64,000 nucleotides of DNA from NCBI RefSeq assembly GCF_902500225.1, contig NZ_LR722651.1, forward strand, positions 369,131 to 433,130, in the 5' to 3' direction. Positions 48,120 through 59,400 of this stretch are shown here, piece by piece; the stretch's first letter is position 1, and each line of letters starts with the position of its first letter. The translations under genes were made by a program, and so were the position numbers. The DNA is from Buttiauxella massiliensis. GTDB taxonomy: Bacteria > Pseudomonadota > Gammaproteobacteria > Enterobacterales > Enterobacteriaceae. The notes below the pieces were generated by a model that saw nothing but the letters and a program-made list of their open reading frames with translations, did no database searches and was not told where the DNA came from.

Positions 48120-48569
48120 TTACAAATCCAGGAGTAAATTCTTCCATGATCCGACCCAAATCTCTGCCGGATCCTCCGGAATATCGTGATCAAGGATGTT
48201 CACTTTGAGTAAAGAGCCCACTCTTTTAGCTCCGCACTCCGTCAGAAGGGTGTCCAATTTTTCAATTGCGCCGCAAAAAGTGTCGTATTCACGACTACCA
48301 ATTCCGATTGCACCATAATGAAGAGAACTCAGATCCGGACGTTCTTCATTTATAGCATCGAACAACGGTTGCAGATTGTCAGGAAGATCACCTGCTCCAT
48401 GAGTAGAAGAGACAATCAGCCATATCCCACTGGTTTGTAGATCTTCAAACAGTGGTCCATGCAGCGTTTGGGTCGTAAAACCCGCCTCATCTAGCTTCTG
48501 CGCTAAATGTTCAGCCACATATTCAGCACTGCCCAGGGTACTGCCGCTAATCAGAGTAACTTCTGTCAT
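48120..48569 (-). CDS. mioC: Flavodoxin-like protein MioC
   Basis: FMN-binding flavodoxin-like protein reported to support biotin synthase. 149 residues (E. coli 147). The phosphate loop GSTLGSAEYVAEHLA (about 9-23) and SSTHGAGDLPDN and YGAIGIGSREYDTFCGA segments are present. Transcription runs toward oriC and is known in E. coli to affect initiation; a DnaA box lies upstream. Confidence 0.96.
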   Translation of the reverse strand: MTEVTLISGSTLGSAEYVAEHLAQKLDEAGFTTQTLHGPLFEDLQTSGIWLIVSSTHGAGDLPDNLQPLFDAINEERPDLSSLHYGAIGIGSREYDTFCGAIEKLDTLLTECGAKRVGSLLKVNILDHDIPEDPAEIWVGSWKNLLLDL

Positions 48570-48629
48570 TGCGATCCCACCTTTTCGAAACGATGGGCAT
48601 TGTACGCTGTGTAAGGCCTGCGATCTACC

Positions 48630-48638
48630 TGTGGATAA
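48630..48638. promoter_or_regulatory. DnaA box at the mioC promoter
   Basis: TGTGGATAA, a perfect consensus DnaA box, about 60 bases upstream of mioC, matching the DnaA site at which DnaA represses mioC in E. coli. Confidence 0.8.
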
Positions 48639-48659
48639 TATGGGTATTAAAAATAGCTG

Positions 48660-49118
48660 TCAGGGCTTGATGGTCCGCATGATCGGGTTCTGGAGGGAGA
48701 TCAGTGTTTCGGTGGACTGAATTTCATCAATTGTTTGAATCTTGTTGATAAGTACCTGTTGAAGCGCATCGATAGATCGACACATCACCTTAATAAAGAT
48801 GCTGTAGTGCCCGGTGGTGTAATACGCCTCGGTGACTTCTTCGAGGCTTTCCAGTTTTGCCAGTGCCGAAGGGTAGTCCTTCGCACTCTTTAAAATGATG
48901 CCGATAAAGCAGCAAACGTCGTAACCCAGTTGTTTAGGGCTGATGTCGATGCGTGCGCCGGTAATGATCCCTGCCTGCTTCATCTTCTCTACGCGTACGT
49001 GAATAGTGCCAGGGCTAACACCAAATTGTTTAGCCAGTTCTGCATAAGCAGTACGAGCATTTGCCATTAACGCGTCGAGGATGCCGCGATCGAGATTGTC
49101 GATCTGATAATTATCCAT
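48660..49118 (-). CDS. asnC: Lrp/AsnC-family regulator AsnC
   Basis: Asparagine-responsive activator of asnA and autoregulator. 152 residues from the ATG at 49118 (MDNYQIDNLDRGILDALM); an in-frame GTG lies directly before it. The helix-turn-helix is TAYAELAKQFGVSPGTIHVRVEKMKQAGI (about 24-52), followed by the RAM ligand domain. Divergent from asnA, as in E. coli. Confidence 0.97.
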   Translation of the reverse strand: MDNYQIDNLDRGILDALMANARTAYAELAKQFGVSPGTIHVRVEKMKQAGIITGARIDISPKQLGYDVCCFIGIILKSAKDYPSALAKLESLEEVTEAYYTTGHYSIFIKVMCRSIDALQQVLINKIQTIDEIQSTETLISLQNPIMRTIKP

Positions 49119-49274
49119 CACTTTTTCCTATGATTAGTAACGATAGTTCAGAATTTATAGCCTTAAATTAGTCGATTGAAAACCAGTAAGGCTTTTTTAT
49201 TGTTGATTATTGAATGTTATGCCGAGTTTGTTGCTTAATCATCGTCAGTAAAACAACACAATAAAGAGAAAACC

Positions 49275-50267
49275 ATGAAAACTGCCTACATCGCTAAACA
49301 ACGCCAGATTAGTTTTGTTAAGTCCCACTTCTCTCGTCAACTGGAAGAAAAGCTTGGTCTGATGGAAGTCCAGGCTCCGATTCTCAGCCGCGTGGGTGAT
49401 GGTACTCAAGACAATCTGTCTGGTTGTGAAAAGGCGGTGCAGGTGAAGGTGAAAACCTTGCCTGACGCGCAGTTTGAAGTGGTGCATTCGCTGGCTAAAT
49501 GGAAAAGAAAAACACTCGGCCAGCACGACTTCAGCGCGGGCGAAGGGCTTTACACGCACATGAAAGCTCTTCGCCCCGATGAAGACCGTTTGACCCCTAT
49601 TCACTCTGTGTACGTTGATCAGTGGGATTGGGAACGAGTTATGGGTGAAGGAGAACGTCATCTCGGTACGCTCAAGCAAACTGTAGAAAGCATCTGGGCG
49701 GCAATGAAAGCCACGGAAGCCGCAGTGAGCGAGCAGTACGGTTTGACGCCATTCCTGCCTGAACAAATCCACTTTGTTCATAGCGAAGAGCTACAACAGC
49801 GTTTCCCCGACCTTGATGCAAAAGGGCGTGAGCGTGCGATTGCCAAAGAGCTGGGCGCGGTGTTTCTGATTGGTATTGGTGGCAAACTGGCAGATGGAAA
49901 ACGCCATGATGTTCGTGCACCGGATTACGATGACTGGTCAACCGCCAGTCAGGGCGATTTCAAAGGGTTGAACGGTGACATTATGGTGTGGAACCCGATC
50001 CTCGAAGATGCGTTTGAGCTCTCGTCTATGGGGATCCGAGTCGACGCTGAAACTTTAAAACGCCAGTTGGCCGTAACGGGTGATGACGATCGTCTGCAAC
50101 TTGAGTGGCACCAGTCACTGCTCAAAGGTGAAATGCCGCAAACTATTGGTGGTGGTATTGGCCAGTCTCGCCTGGTGATGCTGATGCTGCAACAGCCGCA
50201 CATTGGTCAGGTACAGTGCGGCGTGTGGCCTGCTGAAGTCCATACGAAGGTAGCATCACTGTTGTAA
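49275..50267 (+). CDS. asnA: Aspartate-ammonia ligase
   Basis: Ammonia-dependent asparagine synthetase, related to class II aminoacyl-tRNA synthetases. 330 residues, the E. coli length. Conserved blocks include [21 protein letters not shown] at the N-terminus, [12 protein letters not shown] and the C-terminal [15 protein letters not shown]. Control by the divergent AsnC is expected. It ends 3 bases from the stop codon of the convergent viaA gene. Confidence 0.97.
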   Translation: MKTAYIAKQRQISFVKSHFSRQLEEKLGLMEVQAPILSRVGDGTQDNLSGCEKAVQVKVKTLPDAQFEVVHSLAKWKRKTLGQHDFSAGEGLYTHMKALRPDEDRLTPIHSVYVDQWDWERVMGEGERHLGTLKQTVESIWAAMKATEAAVSEQYGLTPFLPEQIHFVHSEELQQRFPDLDAKGRERAIAKELGAVFLIGIGGKLADGKRHDVRAPDYDDWSTASQGDFKGLNGDIMVWNPILEDAFELSSMGIRVDAETLKRQLAVTGDDDRLQLEWHQSLLKGEMPQTIGGGIGQSRLVMLMLQQPHIGQVQCGVWPAEVHTKVASLL

Positions 50268-50270
50268 GAA

Positions 50271-51722
50271 TTAACGCCGCCAGCGACGCAGCAGGCGGCT
50301 ACGCATCCCGGTATCGAAGCGCCAGATATGATCGAATATGCGCATGATGCCGGGCTTACCATGCCCCGACATCGCGACTGCATGAAAACGATGTAAATGT
50401 TTACGCTGCAGATCCTTCACTTGTGTGACGACATCATCTGGCAAGCGTTGAGCAATAAAGTCAGAAATCACAACCGCATCGGCATCAAACCATTCACTTC
50501 CCTGCATTTTTTCTGCGATTGCCCTAAAGCAACTGGCGAGATCGGTACCACCGCGAAAACGCTGGCTCAGAAAACGGATCGCTTGCTCAATACCATCTGC
50601 ACCACACACCTCGTAGCGCACCACTTCACTGGAAAACAGCATGATGAAACAGCGACGGTTATCGGCCAGCGCCACGCGCATCAGTGCGAGGCAAAACGCT
50701 TTGGCACATTGTTCGTTAAAACCGCCCATTGAACCTGAAGTATCCACGCAAACAATGAAAGGCCCGCGTGGCTGCTCGTCAAAATCCTGGTGAACGACAG
50801 GGCGCTCGACTACTTTCTCGCGCCAGGAATCACCATGTAACCGATAAGTCAGCAACTGCTTTTCCACCAGCCGACGGTAGAACTCAAATTCCAGCTCACT
50901 AATGCCAAGTGTTGCCAACTCTGGGGGTAATAACCGCAAAATGTCATCGCTACGCTGAAGCCCGTCAACCTGTTCTGGCACCGTTGCAGGCTCACGCACC
51001 AACATGCGCCAGGTTTCAGTTGGAGCATCTTTTCTCGGCACCGCTTTTGCTTCTTTAGAGCGACCAAGCTGTTCGGCCAGTTTGAGCAATTCAGGCTGAC
51101 TGGCGAGGAAATCACCGTACTGCACGATGAGCTGATAGTCGCCGCGTTTAAGCGAACCAGCGCTCATGTCCCAAAGCCGGCTGGCTGCGTTGTCGCTATC
51201 AACCAGAACCGGTTCAAGCTGGCCGCTTAATGCCAAGCGCTGCTGAACTTCCGCCAGTAACTGGTCGCGCTCGTCTTCCAGTAATTGCTGATTTAAGGAT
51301 GTGGTTTGAACGACAAGGCTTAACCGCCAGCGTTGCAGGAACAGTGTTTGTTGCGCGGGTGTCAGACGAGGAGTTCCCGCCACCAGCTTTTGTGCTTGCT
51401 CAAAAAAGGGTGAATCGACATTTTTCAATAACTGCAAAATTTCCGGCAGTTTTGTGGATAGCTGGCTGGTGGTGAGCAACTGGCTTTGCTGATAACACTG
51501 CACTTCCCAGGCTAATTCTTGAGGGATGTTGGTGTCATGCAAGCGGGCTTTCAGCAATTCTCGCCAGCGAGGAATATCCTGGGTGACCGCCTTTTTCATG
51601 CGCGGGAATTTTTCAAAGAATAGGGCCAGCTGCGGGGCTGCCAACAGCGCGACAATCACTCCTTCTATTAATTCACCCTCGCTAATCGCGAGGATGACAT
51701 CAAGAGCTTCAACGCTGAGCAT
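50271..51722 (-). CDS. viaA: VWA-domain protein ViaA
   Basis: Partner of the MoxR ATPase RavA. 483 residues, the E. coli length. The C-terminal von Willebrand factor A domain has the metal-ion site [17 protein letters not shown] (DxSxS, about 331-347) with the threonine in [11 protein letters not shown] and the Asp in [14 protein letters not shown]. The start overlaps the ravA stop (TAATG). In E. coli RavA-ViaA affects aminoglycoside sensitivity and anaerobic respiration. Confidence 0.96.
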   Translation of the reverse strand: MLSVEALDVILAISEGELIEGVIVALLAAPQLALFFEKFPRMKKAVTQDIPRWRELLKARLHDTNIPQELAWEVQCYQQSQLLTTSQLSTKLPEILQLLKNVDSPFFEQAQKLVAGTPRLTPAQQTLFLQRWRLSLVVQTTSLNQQLLEDERDQLLAEVQQRLALSGQLEPVLVDSDNAASRLWDMSAGSLKRGDYQLIVQYGDFLASQPELLKLAEQLGRSKEAKAVPRKDAPTETWRMLVREPATVPEQVDGLQRSDDILRLLPPELATLGISELEFEFYRRLVEKQLLTYRLHGDSWREKVVERPVVHQDFDEQPRGPFIVCVDTSGSMGGFNEQCAKAFCLALMRVALADNRRCFIMLFSSEVVRYEVCGADGIEQAIRFLSQRFRGGTDLASCFRAIAEKMQGSEWFDADAVVISDFIAQRLPDDVVTQVKDLQRKHLHRFHAVAMSGHGKPGIMRIFDHIWRFDTGMRSRLLRRWRR

Positions 51723-53215
51723 TAATGCCGCGCCTGTTTAATCTGTTCCGCCACATCTTGCAGACTGGCTTCAATTTTCCCGAGCCATTCGTTGTGGATA
51801 AACAGGCATTTTTGCTGATCGTTAAACCGTTCATGTTGCTGGTGGAGAGTCTCTTCGAGTGCGTCAAATTGCTGTTTGATCTCCGCAGGCATCCCTTCCT
51901 GCTGTTTGCCCGGCATCATCAGGCGTGTGCCTTGTAAACTGATATCGCGCAAAACCAGATGCTGGCTGCTATCGACTTCCATATTCAGAACCTGAGCAAA
52001 ACCAATACCGTTGAGTTTGCCGCGTAACTCTCCTCCTTTTATCAGCCACTGCGCACAGGCTTCACGGGGAATGGATACGTGGAGAACTTCGATATCATGC
52101 AGTTTTAGCGGCTGCTGGAGCAGCAATGTCAGCGTTTCACCCGTCAGGTAATCTGGCAGTTGATACTGAGGACGACGAGTAAACATGCCGCCCTGTTTGG
52201 TGACTGTGATCGCTTCACGGTCGCTATGCTGCTGCTGTAACTGGATACGGCGCTGCAGAATAGCCGCCAATTTACTGAGCATCGCATGTTGTTGCCAGGC
52301 GTGCCCGGTCATCAATATTTCGAGCTGTTGTTGCATCAAATTCATCGCTGCGGTGTCGTGCCACAGGCAATCTTTCAGCAGGATTAAATCAATTGGCGCG
52401 ACGGAATTTCGGCCACTAAAGAAGGCGCTGGCTTGCAGCAATCTAATAGCTTTCTTCCAGCGGCGATCGGAGACATAAGGCGCACCCGAGGCATCCTCTA
52501 ACTGCTGGCGCAAAGTGAAGATCAGCTCAAAAACGTTATCTGGCAGTGAAACGGTGCCGATATCTTTCTGCCACTGGAAATACTCGTCGTCAGAAACCTG
52601 AAGATTTTCCGGCACCGGATTGTCGTTTTCATCATGCTGGCTGGTGAGCATCGAGCGGAAATTGCCTTTGTCCTGCACTTTGTCGAGCCACAGGCGAATC
52701 AGCATTCGGTCATACAACGCTTCCAGGCTGCTGTCCGCTTCTGGGAGTTCGTTGGACGCCGCCACCAGCAAACGCATCGGGATTTTCTCTTCGCTGGCGC
52801 CGTTACGGAAACGGCGTTCATTTATTGCCGTCAGCAAGGTATTCAGAATCGCCGGGCCTGCTTTCCAGATTTCATCGAGAAACACGATTTCGGCTTCAGG
52901 CAGATAGCCCGCAGTCAGACGTTCATAGCGGCCTTCATCTTTTAAAGCCTGAATGGAAAGCGGACCAAACACCTCTTCTGGGGTGGAGAAACGCGTCATC
53001 AGGTATTCAAAAGCGCGCGCATGCTGGAATGCAAACTTCAGTCGGCGGGCAATCAAACTCTTGGCTATACCGGGAGGGCCAAGCAAGAAAACACTTTCAC
53101 CGCTTAGCGCTGCCAGCAGGCAAAGTCGTACAGCATGTTGGCGTTCAAACAGTCCTTTTTCCAGTGCCTGGCTAAGCCGTGAAATTCTTTCAGCCAATAA
53201 ATGTGATTGAGCCAT
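51722..53215 (-). CDS. ravA: MoxR-family AAA+ ATPase RavA
   Basis: Hexameric ATPase that binds lysine decarboxylase LdcI and, with ViaA, acts on respiratory targets. 497 residues from the ATG at 53215 ([22 protein letters not shown]), E. coli-like; the 82 codons upstream read as intergenic DNA. Walker A is GPPGIAKS, Walker B is [13 protein letters not shown], and sensor 1 is [15 protein letters not shown]. The LARA and triple-helical regions follow at the C-terminus. Divergent from kup. Confidence 0.96.
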   Translation of the reverse strand: MAQSHLLAERISRLSQALEKGLFERQHAVRLCLLAALSGESVFLLGPPGIAKSLIARRLKFAFQHARAFEYLMTRFSTPEEVFGPLSIQALKDEGRYERLTAGYLPEAEIVFLDEIWKAGPAILNTLLTAINERRFRNGASEEKIPMRLLVAASNELPEADSSLEALYDRMLIRLWLDKVQDKGNFRSMLTSQHDENDNPVPENLQVSDDEYFQWQKDIGTVSLPDNVFELIFTLRQQLEDASGAPYVSDRRWKKAIRLLQASAFFSGRNSVAPIDLILLKDCLWHDTAAMNLMQQQLEILMTGHAWQQHAMLSKLAAILQRRIQLQQQHSDREAITVTKQGGMFTRRPQYQLPDYLTGETLTLLLQQPLKLHDIEVLHVSIPREACAQWLIKGGELRGKLNGIGFAQVLNMEVDSSQHLVLRDISLQGTRLMMPGKQQEGMPAEIKQQFDALEETLHQQHERFNDQQKCLFIHNEWLGKIEASLQDVAEQIKQARH

Positions 53216-53440
53216 AATTAGCATTGCATCCTTACGCGGTGACCACAGTTCAGAAAAACGAGTATATCGTTCATCTATATTATCGTTAATGGATTGATGG
53301 GCGGCTCTTTTTTCCCTGACATAAGTTAAGCCTGTTGTATTTAGGGATACGATTTCCTTGATTATCGTGCATACTGTGCGCCTTTTTGTGGGCCAAGGGA
53401 CTAAGCACACGCTTTCGGGATTCCAACAAAAGATTAGTCT

Positions 53441-55309
53441 ATGAGCGCTGATAATAAACAATCATTGCCTGCGATAACGCTGGCTGCAATTGGGGTGGTA
53501 TACGGTGATATCGGTACTAGCCCGCTTTATACCCTTCGTGAATGTCTGTCTGGTCAATTTGGGTTTGGCGTAGAACGTGACGCCGTATTTGGCTTTTTAT
53601 CTTTAATTTTCTGGTTATTGATCTTAGTCGTCTCGGTTAAATATCTCACTTTTGTCATGCGTGCTGATAACGCCGGTGAAGGCGGTATTTTGACGCTAAT
53701 GTCTTTGGCTGGGCGTAATACTTCGGCAAGAATGACGTCGGTGTTGGTGATCATGGGATTGATCGGCGGCAGCTTCTTCTATGGCGAGGTAGTCATCACC
53801 CCGGCAATATCGGTTATGTCGGCCATCGAAGGGCTTGAGATAGCCGCGCCGCAGCTTGACGCCTATATCGTTCCGTTGTCGATAGCAGTACTGACTCTGC
53901 TGTTTATGATTCAGAAACACGGTACTGGGTTGGTGGGTAAACTGTTTGCTCCTGTCATGATGCTATGGTTCCTGGTTCTGGCAGTGTTAGGTGCGCGCAG
54001 TATTATCGACAACCCGGAAGTGCTTCATGCGCTGAATCCTGCGTGGGCGGTGCACTTCTTCATCGAATACAAAACAGTTTCATTCTTTGCTCTCGGCGCT
54101 GTAGTGCTTTCTATTACCGGGGTTGAAGCGTTGTATGCGGATATGGGCCACTTTGGTAAGTTGCCGATTCGTATTGCGTGGTTCTCGGTGGTATTGCCGT
54201 CACTGGTGCTTAACTATTTCGGCCAGGGCGCACTGCTGCTCAAAACCCCGGAAGCTATAAAGAACCCATTCTTCTTGTTAGCTCCTGACTGGGCGCTGAT
54301 CCCGCTGATGATTCTGGCAACACTGGCAACGGTTATCGCTTCTCAGGCGGTTATATCCGGCGTGTTCTCGTTGACTCGCCAGGCTGTGCGCTTGGGTTAC
54401 CTGTCGCCAATGCGCATCATCCACACCTCGGAAATGGAATCCGGGCAGATTTATGTGCCAGCAATTAACTGGCTCCTTTATATCTCCGTGGTGATTGTGA
54501 TTGTGAGTTTCGAGCACTCCAGCAACCTGGCTGCAGCTTACGGTATCGCGGTAACGGGTACGATGGTGCTGACGTCCATCCTTTGTTGTACCGTCGCCAC
54601 CAAAAACTGGCACTGGAACAAAATTGCTGTGCTGCTGATGGGCTTTGCTTTCCTGTGTATCGACATCCCGTTGTTCTCAGCAAACGTGGTCAAAATCTTC
54701 TCCGGTGGTTGGCTGCCGCTGTGCCTGGCACTGGTGATGTTTATCATTATGACGACCTGGAAAAGCGAGCGTTTCCGTCTACTGCGCCGTATGCATGAGC
54801 ACGGAAATTCACTGGAAGCGATGATTGCGTCCCTGGAAAAATCACCGCCGGTACGCGTGCCGGGTACAGCGGTTTATATGTCCCGTGCGCTGAACGTGAT
54901 TCCTTTTGCAATGCTTCACAACCTCAAGCACAACAAAGTGCTGCATGAGCGCGTGGTACTCCTGACGCTGCGAACTGAAGATGCACCGTACGTTCATAAT
55001 GTGCGTCGTGTTTCTATCGAGCAGCTTTCGCCGACGTTCTGGCGCGTGGTGGCAAGCTACGGCTGGCGCGAAACGCCAAACGTGGAAGAAGTATTCCACC
55101 GCTGCGGCCTGGAAGGGTTGAGCTGCCGAATGATGGAGACGTCGTTCTTTATGTCCCATGAATCGCTGATCATCGGCAAACGGCCATGGTATCTGCGTCT
55201 GCGCGGCAAGCTATTCTTAGCCTTGCAACGAAACGCTCTGCGGGCGCCTGACCAGTTCGAAATTCCGCCAAACCGGGTTATCGAGTTAGGTACCCAGGTC
55301 GAGATTTAA
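53441..55309 (+). CDS. kup: Low-affinity potassium transporter Kup (TrkD)
   Basis: Proton-coupled K+ uptake protein. 622 residues, the E. coli length, with about 12 TM segments and a C-terminal cytoplasmic domain. The family motif [19 protein letters not shown] (about 18-36) is near the N-terminus. It is the only gene between ravA and the rbs operon and ends with its own terminator. Confidence 0.98.
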   Translation: MSADNKQSLPAITLAAIGVVYGDIGTSPLYTLRECLSGQFGFGVERDAVFGFLSLIFWLLILVVSVKYLTFVMRADNAGEGGILTLMSLAGRNTSARMTSVLVIMGLIGGSFFYGEVVITPAISVMSAIEGLEIAAPQLDAYIVPLSIAVLTLLFMIQKHGTGLVGKLFAPVMMLWFLVLAVLGARSIIDNPEVLHALNPAWAVHFFIEYKTVSFFALGAVVLSITGVEALYADMGHFGKLPIRIAWFSVVLPSLVLNYFGQGALLLKTPEAIKNPFFLLAPDWALIPLMILATLATVIASQAVISGVFSLTRQAVRLGYLSPMRIIHTSEMESGQIYVPAINWLLYISVVIVIVSFEHSSNLAAAYGIAVTGTMVLTSILCCTVATKNWHWNKIAVLLMGFAFLCIDIPLFSANVVKIFSGGWLPLCLALVMFIIMTTWKSERFRLLRRMHEHGNSLEAMIASLEKSPPVRVPGTAVYMSRALNVIPFAMLHNLKHNKVLHERVVLLTLRTEDAPYVHNVRRVSIEQLSPTFWRVVASYGWRETPNVEEVFHRCGLEGLSCRMMETSFFMSHESLIIGKRPWYLRLRGKLFLALQRNALRAPDQFEIPPNRVIELGTQVEI

Positions 55310-55313
55310 CGCC

Positions 55314-55343
55314 AACGCCTCTTCAATCGAAGGGGCGTTTTTC
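55314..55343 (+). terminator. Terminator after kup
   Basis: AACGCC-t-CTTC pairs with GAAG-g-GGCGTT around AATC and is followed by TTTCTTT. Confidence 0.8.
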
Positions 55344-55393
55344 TTTGCCTGTTGACTGAACGCGCTCTCATTTCCTTCGTAATGAAACAATGC

Positions 55394-55409
55394 AGCGAAA
55401 CGTTTCGAT
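55394..55409. promoter_or_regulatory. RbsR operator, distal copy
   Basis: AGCGAAACGTTTCGAT contains the palindrome CGAAACGTTTCG, the LacI-type RbsR site. It is 80 bases centre to centre from the proximal operator. Confidence 0.7.
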
Positions 55410-55436
55410 GGCGATCACATTTCCGCAATGTGCTGG

Positions 55437-55466
55437 TTGTTTTACCATCACTATATTTCCTACACT
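55437..55466 (+). promoter_or_regulatory. Probable rbs promoter
   Basis: TTGTTT (55437-55442) and TACACT (55461-55466), 18 bases apart, lie immediately before the proximal RbsR operator, which would cover the transcription start. Confidence 0.55.
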
Positions 55467-55473
55467 TTACTCC

Positions 55474-55489
55474 AGCGAAACGTTTCGCT
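55474..55489. promoter_or_regulatory. RbsR operator, proximal copy
   Basis: AGCGAAACGTTTCGCT, a 16-base perfect palindrome matching the E. coli RbsR operator, between the -10 box and the rbsD ribosome site. Confidence 0.9.
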
Positions 55490-55503
55490 AGTGGAGTAAG
55501 AAA

Positions 55504-55923
55504 ATGAAGAAAGGCACAGTTCTCAACGCTGATATCTCGTCTGTTATTTCCCGTCTTGGCCACACCGACACGCTGGTGATTGGCGATGCAGGATTGCCGA
55601 TTCCGCGCAATACACCGCGTATAGATTTGGCTCTGACTCACGGCGTACCGGGTTTTATGCAGGTCGTTGAAGTCGTAACGCAAGAGATGCAGGTTGAAGC
55701 GGCGTACTTAGCTTCGGAAATTAAACAACATAATCCCCAACTCCATGAAACGTTGCTCAAGCACATCGAGCAACTGCAACAACACCAGGGAAACACCATT
55801 TCTATTCGTTACATTAGTCATGAGCAGTTCAAGCAACACACCGCTGATAGCCAGGCGGTTATTCGCAGCGGGGAGTGTTCCCCGTATGCGAATATCATTC
55901 TCTGTGCTGGCGTAACTTTCTGA
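55504..55923 (+). CDS. rbsD: D-ribose pyranase
   Basis: Interconverts pyranose and furanose forms of ribose so RbsK can use it. 139 residues, E. coli length. The active-site histidine is in [19 protein letters not shown] (His near 20). First gene of rbsDACBKR. Confidence 0.97.
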   Translation: MKKGTVLNADISSVISRLGHTDTLVIGDAGLPIPRNTPRIDLALTHGVPGFMQVVEVVTQEMQVEAAYLASEIKQHNPQLHETLLKHIEQLQQHQGNTISIRYISHEQFKQHTADSQAVIRSGECSPYANIILCAGVTF

Positions 55924-55930
55924 GGCCGGC

Positions 55931-57445
55931 ATGGAACCGTTACTGCAATTAAAAGGGATCGATAAAGCGTTCCCGGGCGTAAAAGCCCTGTCAGGAGCCG
56001 CGCTGAATGTTTATCCGGGGCGCGTGATGGCGCTGGTGGGTGAAAACGGCGCTGGCAAGTCCACCATGATGAAAGTGCTGACCGGCATCTATCAACGTGA
56101 TGCCGGGTCGTTGTTATGGCTTGGTACAGAAACCACCTTTAATGGCCCGAAATCCTCACAGGAAGCGGGTATCGGCATTATTCACCAGGAACTGAACCTG
56201 ATACCGCAGCTCAGCATCGCGGAAAACATCTTCCTCGGCCGTGAATTCGTTAACCGCTTTGGCAAAATCGACTGGAAAACGATGTATGCCGAGGCGGATA
56301 AGTTGCTCGCTAAGCTCAACCTGCGCTTTAACAGCCAGAAGCTGGTGGGTGATTTGTCGATTGGCGATCAGCAGATGGTCGAAATCGCGAAAGTTCTGAG
56401 CTTCGAGTCGAAAGTCATTGTGATGGATGAACCCACCGATGCTTTGACCGATACCGAAACCGATTCTTTATTCCGCGTTATCCGCGAGCTGAAAGCTCAG
56501 GGGCGTGGCATCGTCTATATCTCGCACCGCATGAAAGAGATCTTCGAGATTTGCGATGATGTGACCGTATTCCGCGACGGGCAGTTTATTGCCGAGCGTG
56601 AAGTGGTAACGCTGACCGAAGATACGCTTATCGAAATGATGGTCGGCCGCAAACTTGAAGACCAATACCCTCGCCTGGATAAACAACCTGGCGAAATCCT
56701 TCTGCGCGTAGATAACCTTTCCGGATCAGGCGTGCATGACGTCAGTTTCACTTTGCGCAAAGGCGAGATTCTCGGCGTTGCCGGTTTAATGGGCGCGGGT
56801 CGTACCGAATTAATGAAAGTGCTGTATGGCGCACTGCCGCGTACCGGCGGCTATGTTGCGCTTGATGGTCGTGAAGTGGTGACGCGCTCGCCGCAAGATG
56901 GCCTGGCAAACGGCATCGTTTATATCTCCGAAGACCGTAAGCGTGATGGGCTGGTGCTCGGCATGTCGGTGAAAGAGAACATGTCGCTAACCGCACTGCG
57001 CTACTTCAGCCATAACGTCGGCCGCCTGAAACATAAAGATGAACAGCAAGCGGTGCAGGACTTTATCCGTTTGTTCAACGTGAAAACCCCGTCAATGGAG
57101 CAGCCAATCGGCCTGCTTTCAGGGGGGAATCAACAAAAAGTGGCGATTGCCCGTGGCCTGATGACGCGCCCAAAAGTGCTGATTCTTGATGAGCCAACGC
57201 GCGGCGTGGACGTTGGCGCTAAGAAAGAAATTTACCAGTTAATCAACCAGTTCAAAGCCGATGGGTTAAGCATCATTCTCGTTTCGTCCGAAATGCCGGA
57301 AGTGCTCGGTATGAGTGACCGAATTATGGTGATGCACGAGGGGCATCTGGGCGGGGAATTTACCCGTGAAGAAGCCACTCAGGAAGTCTTAATGGCGGCA
57401 GCCGTCGGCAAGCTCAATCGCGTGAATCAGGAGTCTGTAAAATGA
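55931..57445 (+). CDS. rbsA: Ribose ABC transporter ATP-binding protein
   Basis: Twin-cassette ATPase of the ribose importer, 504 residues (E. coli 501). First cassette: Walker [13 protein letters not shown], signature [13 protein letters not shown], Walker [12 protein letters not shown]. The second has the degenerate [12 protein letters not shown], signature [14 protein letters not shown] and Walker [15 protein letters not shown], the usual asymmetry. Its last bases overlap the rbsC ATG. Confidence 0.97.
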   Translation: MEPLLQLKGIDKAFPGVKALSGAALNVYPGRVMALVGENGAGKSTMMKVLTGIYQRDAGSLLWLGTETTFNGPKSSQEAGIGIIHQELNLIPQLSIAENIFLGREFVNRFGKIDWKTMYAEADKLLAKLNLRFNSQKLVGDLSIGDQQMVEIAKVLSFESKVIVMDEPTDALTDTETDSLFRVIRELKAQGRGIVYISHRMKEIFEICDDVTVFRDGQFIAEREVVTLTEDTLIEMMVGRKLEDQYPRLDKQPGEILLRVDNLSGSGVHDVSFTLRKGEILGVAGLMGAGRTELMKVLYGALPRTGGYVALDGREVVTRSPQDGLANGIVYISEDRKRDGLVLGMSVKENMSLTALRYFSHNVGRLKHKDEQQAVQDFIRLFNVKTPSMEQPIGLLSGGNQQKVAIARGLMTRPKVLILDEPTRGVDVGAKKEIYQLINQFKADGLSIILVSSEMPEVLGMSDRIMVMHEGHLGGEFTREEATQEVLMAAAVGKLNRVNQESVK

Positions 57446-58407
57446 GTACCCAAGCTATTCCTGGCCGTCGCTGGTTCACTAAAGCGTGGCTGTTAGAACA
57501 AAAATCCCTTATCGCTCTGCTGGTACTGATTGCGATTGTGTCGAGCCTTAGCCCGAACTTTTTCACCGTCAATAACCTGTTCAACATCCTGCAACAAACC
57601 TCTGTGAACGCCATTATGGCGGTCGGGATGACGCTGGTTATTCTGACTTCGGGAATCGACCTGTCTGTCGGTTCTTTACTGGCGCTGACCGGAGCTGTAG
57701 CCGCCTCGATTGTTGGTTTAGAAGTCAACTCGCTGGTGGCCATTGCCGGTGCATTGGCGTTGGGTGCTGCAATCGGGGCTATAACAGGGGTGATTGTTGC
57801 TAAGGGGCGGGTGCAGGCGTTTATTGCCACGCTGGTGATGATGCTTTTACTGCGTGGCGTGACGATGGTGTACACCAACGGGAGCCCGGTAAACACCGGG
57901 TTCTCTGATAACGCCGATCTGTTTGGCTGGTTTGGTATTGGCCGTCCGCTGGGGATCCCAACGCCTGTGTGGATCATGGGTATCGTTTTCCTGGCTGCAT
58001 GGTACATGCTGCACCACACTCGCCTGGGCCGTTATATCTATGCGCTGGGCGGTAACGAAGCGGCAACGCGCCTGTCCGGCATCAGCGTTAACAAAGTTAA
58101 AATTATCGTTTACTCACTTTGCGGTCTGCTGGCGTCTTTAGCCGGGATTATCGAGGTGGCACGTCTTTCCTCTGCACAACCGACGGCGGGTACAGGCTAT
58201 GAACTGGATGCTATCGCGGCGGTGGTTCTGGGCGGCACAAGCCTTGCGGGCGGGAAAGGGCGAATCGTTGGGACGCTGATCGGGGCGCTGATCTTAGGCT
58301 TCCTGAATAACGGGCTGAATTTATTAGGTGTTTCTTCTTATTACCAGATGATCGTCAAAGCAGTGGTTATTTTACTGGCGGTGCTGGTGGACAACAAAAA
58401 GCAGTAA
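57442..58407 (+). CDS. rbsC: Ribose ABC transporter permease
   Basis: Inner membrane permease of the ribose importer. 321 residues, the E. coli length, with about ten TM segments. [27 protein letters not shown] and [27 protein letters not shown] are family blocks. The ATG overlaps the rbsA stop (ATGA). Confidence 0.97.
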   Translation: MSTQAIPGRRWFTKAWLLEQKSLIALLVLIAIVSSLSPNFFTVNNLFNILQQTSVNAIMAVGMTLVILTSGIDLSVGSLLALTGAVAASIVGLEVNSLVAIAGALALGAAIGAITGVIVAKGRVQAFIATLVMMLLLRGVTMVYTNGSPVNTGFSDNADLFGWFGIGRPLGIPTPVWIMGIVFLAAWYMLHHTRLGRYIYALGGNEAATRLSGISVNKVKIIVYSLCGLLASLAGIIEVARLSSAQPTAGTGYELDAIAAVVLGGTSLAGGKGRIVGTLIGALILGFLNNGLNLLGVSSYYQMIVKAVVILLAVLVDNKKQ

Positions 58408-58435
58408 CAATCATAACCCTACAGGACATCTGACT

Positions 58436-59323
58436 ATGAATATGAAAAAACTGGCTACTCTGGTTTCCGCTGTTGCACTGAGCGCCACTGTCAGCGCTAA
58501 CGCCATGGCTAAAGATACCATCGCGCTGGTTGTTTCCACGCTGAATAACCCGTTCTTCGTTTCCCTGAAAGACGGCGCACAGAAAGAAGCAGACAAACTG
58601 GGCTATAACCTGATCGTGTTGGACTCCCAGAATAACCCAGCGAAAGAACTGGCTAACGTGCAGGACCTAACCGTTCGCGGCACTAAATTGATGCTTATCA
58701 ACCCAACTGATTCCGATGCGGTAGGTAATGCGGTGAAAATGGCCAACCAGGCTAAAATCCCAGTGATTACCCTCGACCGTATGGCGAACCAGGGGACTGT
58801 AGTCAGCCACATTGCTTCTGATAACGTGGCTGGTGGCAAGATGGCCGGTGACTTCATTGCTAAGAAACTGGGTGAAGGCGCGAAAGTTATCGAATTGCAG
58901 GGCATTGCTGGTGCATCTGCTGCGCGTGAACGTGGCGAAGGCTTCAAACAAGCGACGGCTGCGCACAAGTTTACTGTTCTGGCGAGCCAGCCTGCTGACT
59001 TCGACCGTACTAAGGGCCTGAACGTCATGCAAAACCTGCTGACTGCGCATCCTGATGTGCAGGCGGTCTTTGCTCAGAATGACGAAATGGCACTGGGCGC
59101 GTTGCGTGCTCTGCAAACTGCCGGTAAATCCGACGTGCTGGTTGTTGGCTTCGATGGCACCGCAGACGGCGTGAAAGCCGTTGAAGGTGGCAAACTGGGT
59201 GCAACCGTGGCTCAGATGGCTGACCAAATTGGCGTTATCGGTGTAGAAACCGCAGACAAAGTATTGAAAGGCGAAAAAGTCGACTCCAAAATCCCGGTCG
59301 ACCTGAAGCTGGTTACTAAATAA
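58436..59323 (+). CDS. rbsB: Periplasmic D-ribose-binding protein
   Basis: Substrate-binding protein for RbsAC and for chemotaxis through Trg. 295 residues with a signal peptide ([25 protein letters not shown]) and mature start [22 protein letters not shown]. Ligand residues lie in [15 protein letters not shown] and the [15 protein letters not shown] and [10 protein letters not shown] blocks. Confidence 0.97.
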   Translation: MNMKKLATLVSAVALSATVSANAMAKDTIALVVSTLNNPFFVSLKDGAQKEADKLGYNLIVLDSQNNPAKELANVQDLTVRGTKLMLINPTDSDAVGNAVKMANQAKIPVITLDRMANQGTVVSHIASDNVAGGKMAGDFIAKKLGEGAKVIELQGIAGASAARERGEGFKQATAAHKFTVLASQPADFDRTKGLNVMQNLLTAHPDVQAVFAQNDEMALGALRALQTAGKSDVLVVGFDGTADGVKAVEGGKLGATVAQMADQIGVIGVETADKVLKGEKVDSKIPVDLKLVTK

Positions 59324-59348
59324 GACAACAATAGAAAAGCAGGGCACC

Positions 59349-59380
59349 GCGCCACTCCACTCCAGAATCTGGGGTGGCGC
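59349..59380 (+). other. Hairpin between rbsB and rbsK
   Basis: GCGCCAC and GTGGCGC enclose CCAGAATCTGG, giving a nested stem in the 77-base rbsB-rbsK gap. It may limit transcription into rbsK and protect the rbsB mRNA. In E. coli the sRNA RbsZ derives from this 3' region; whether it exists here is unknown. Confidence 0.45.
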
Positions 59381-59400
59381 TCTTAACTGGACGGATAAAA

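Noticed and set aside
51793..51802. TGTGGATAA within ravA as a regulatory DnaA box
   Set aside because: Inside coding sequence with no promoter context; nine-base matches occur by chance.
55410..55435. CRP site in the rbs promoter
   Set aside because: GATCACATTT and AATGTGCT half sites are present but no pair has the proper 6-base spacing with both halves matching.
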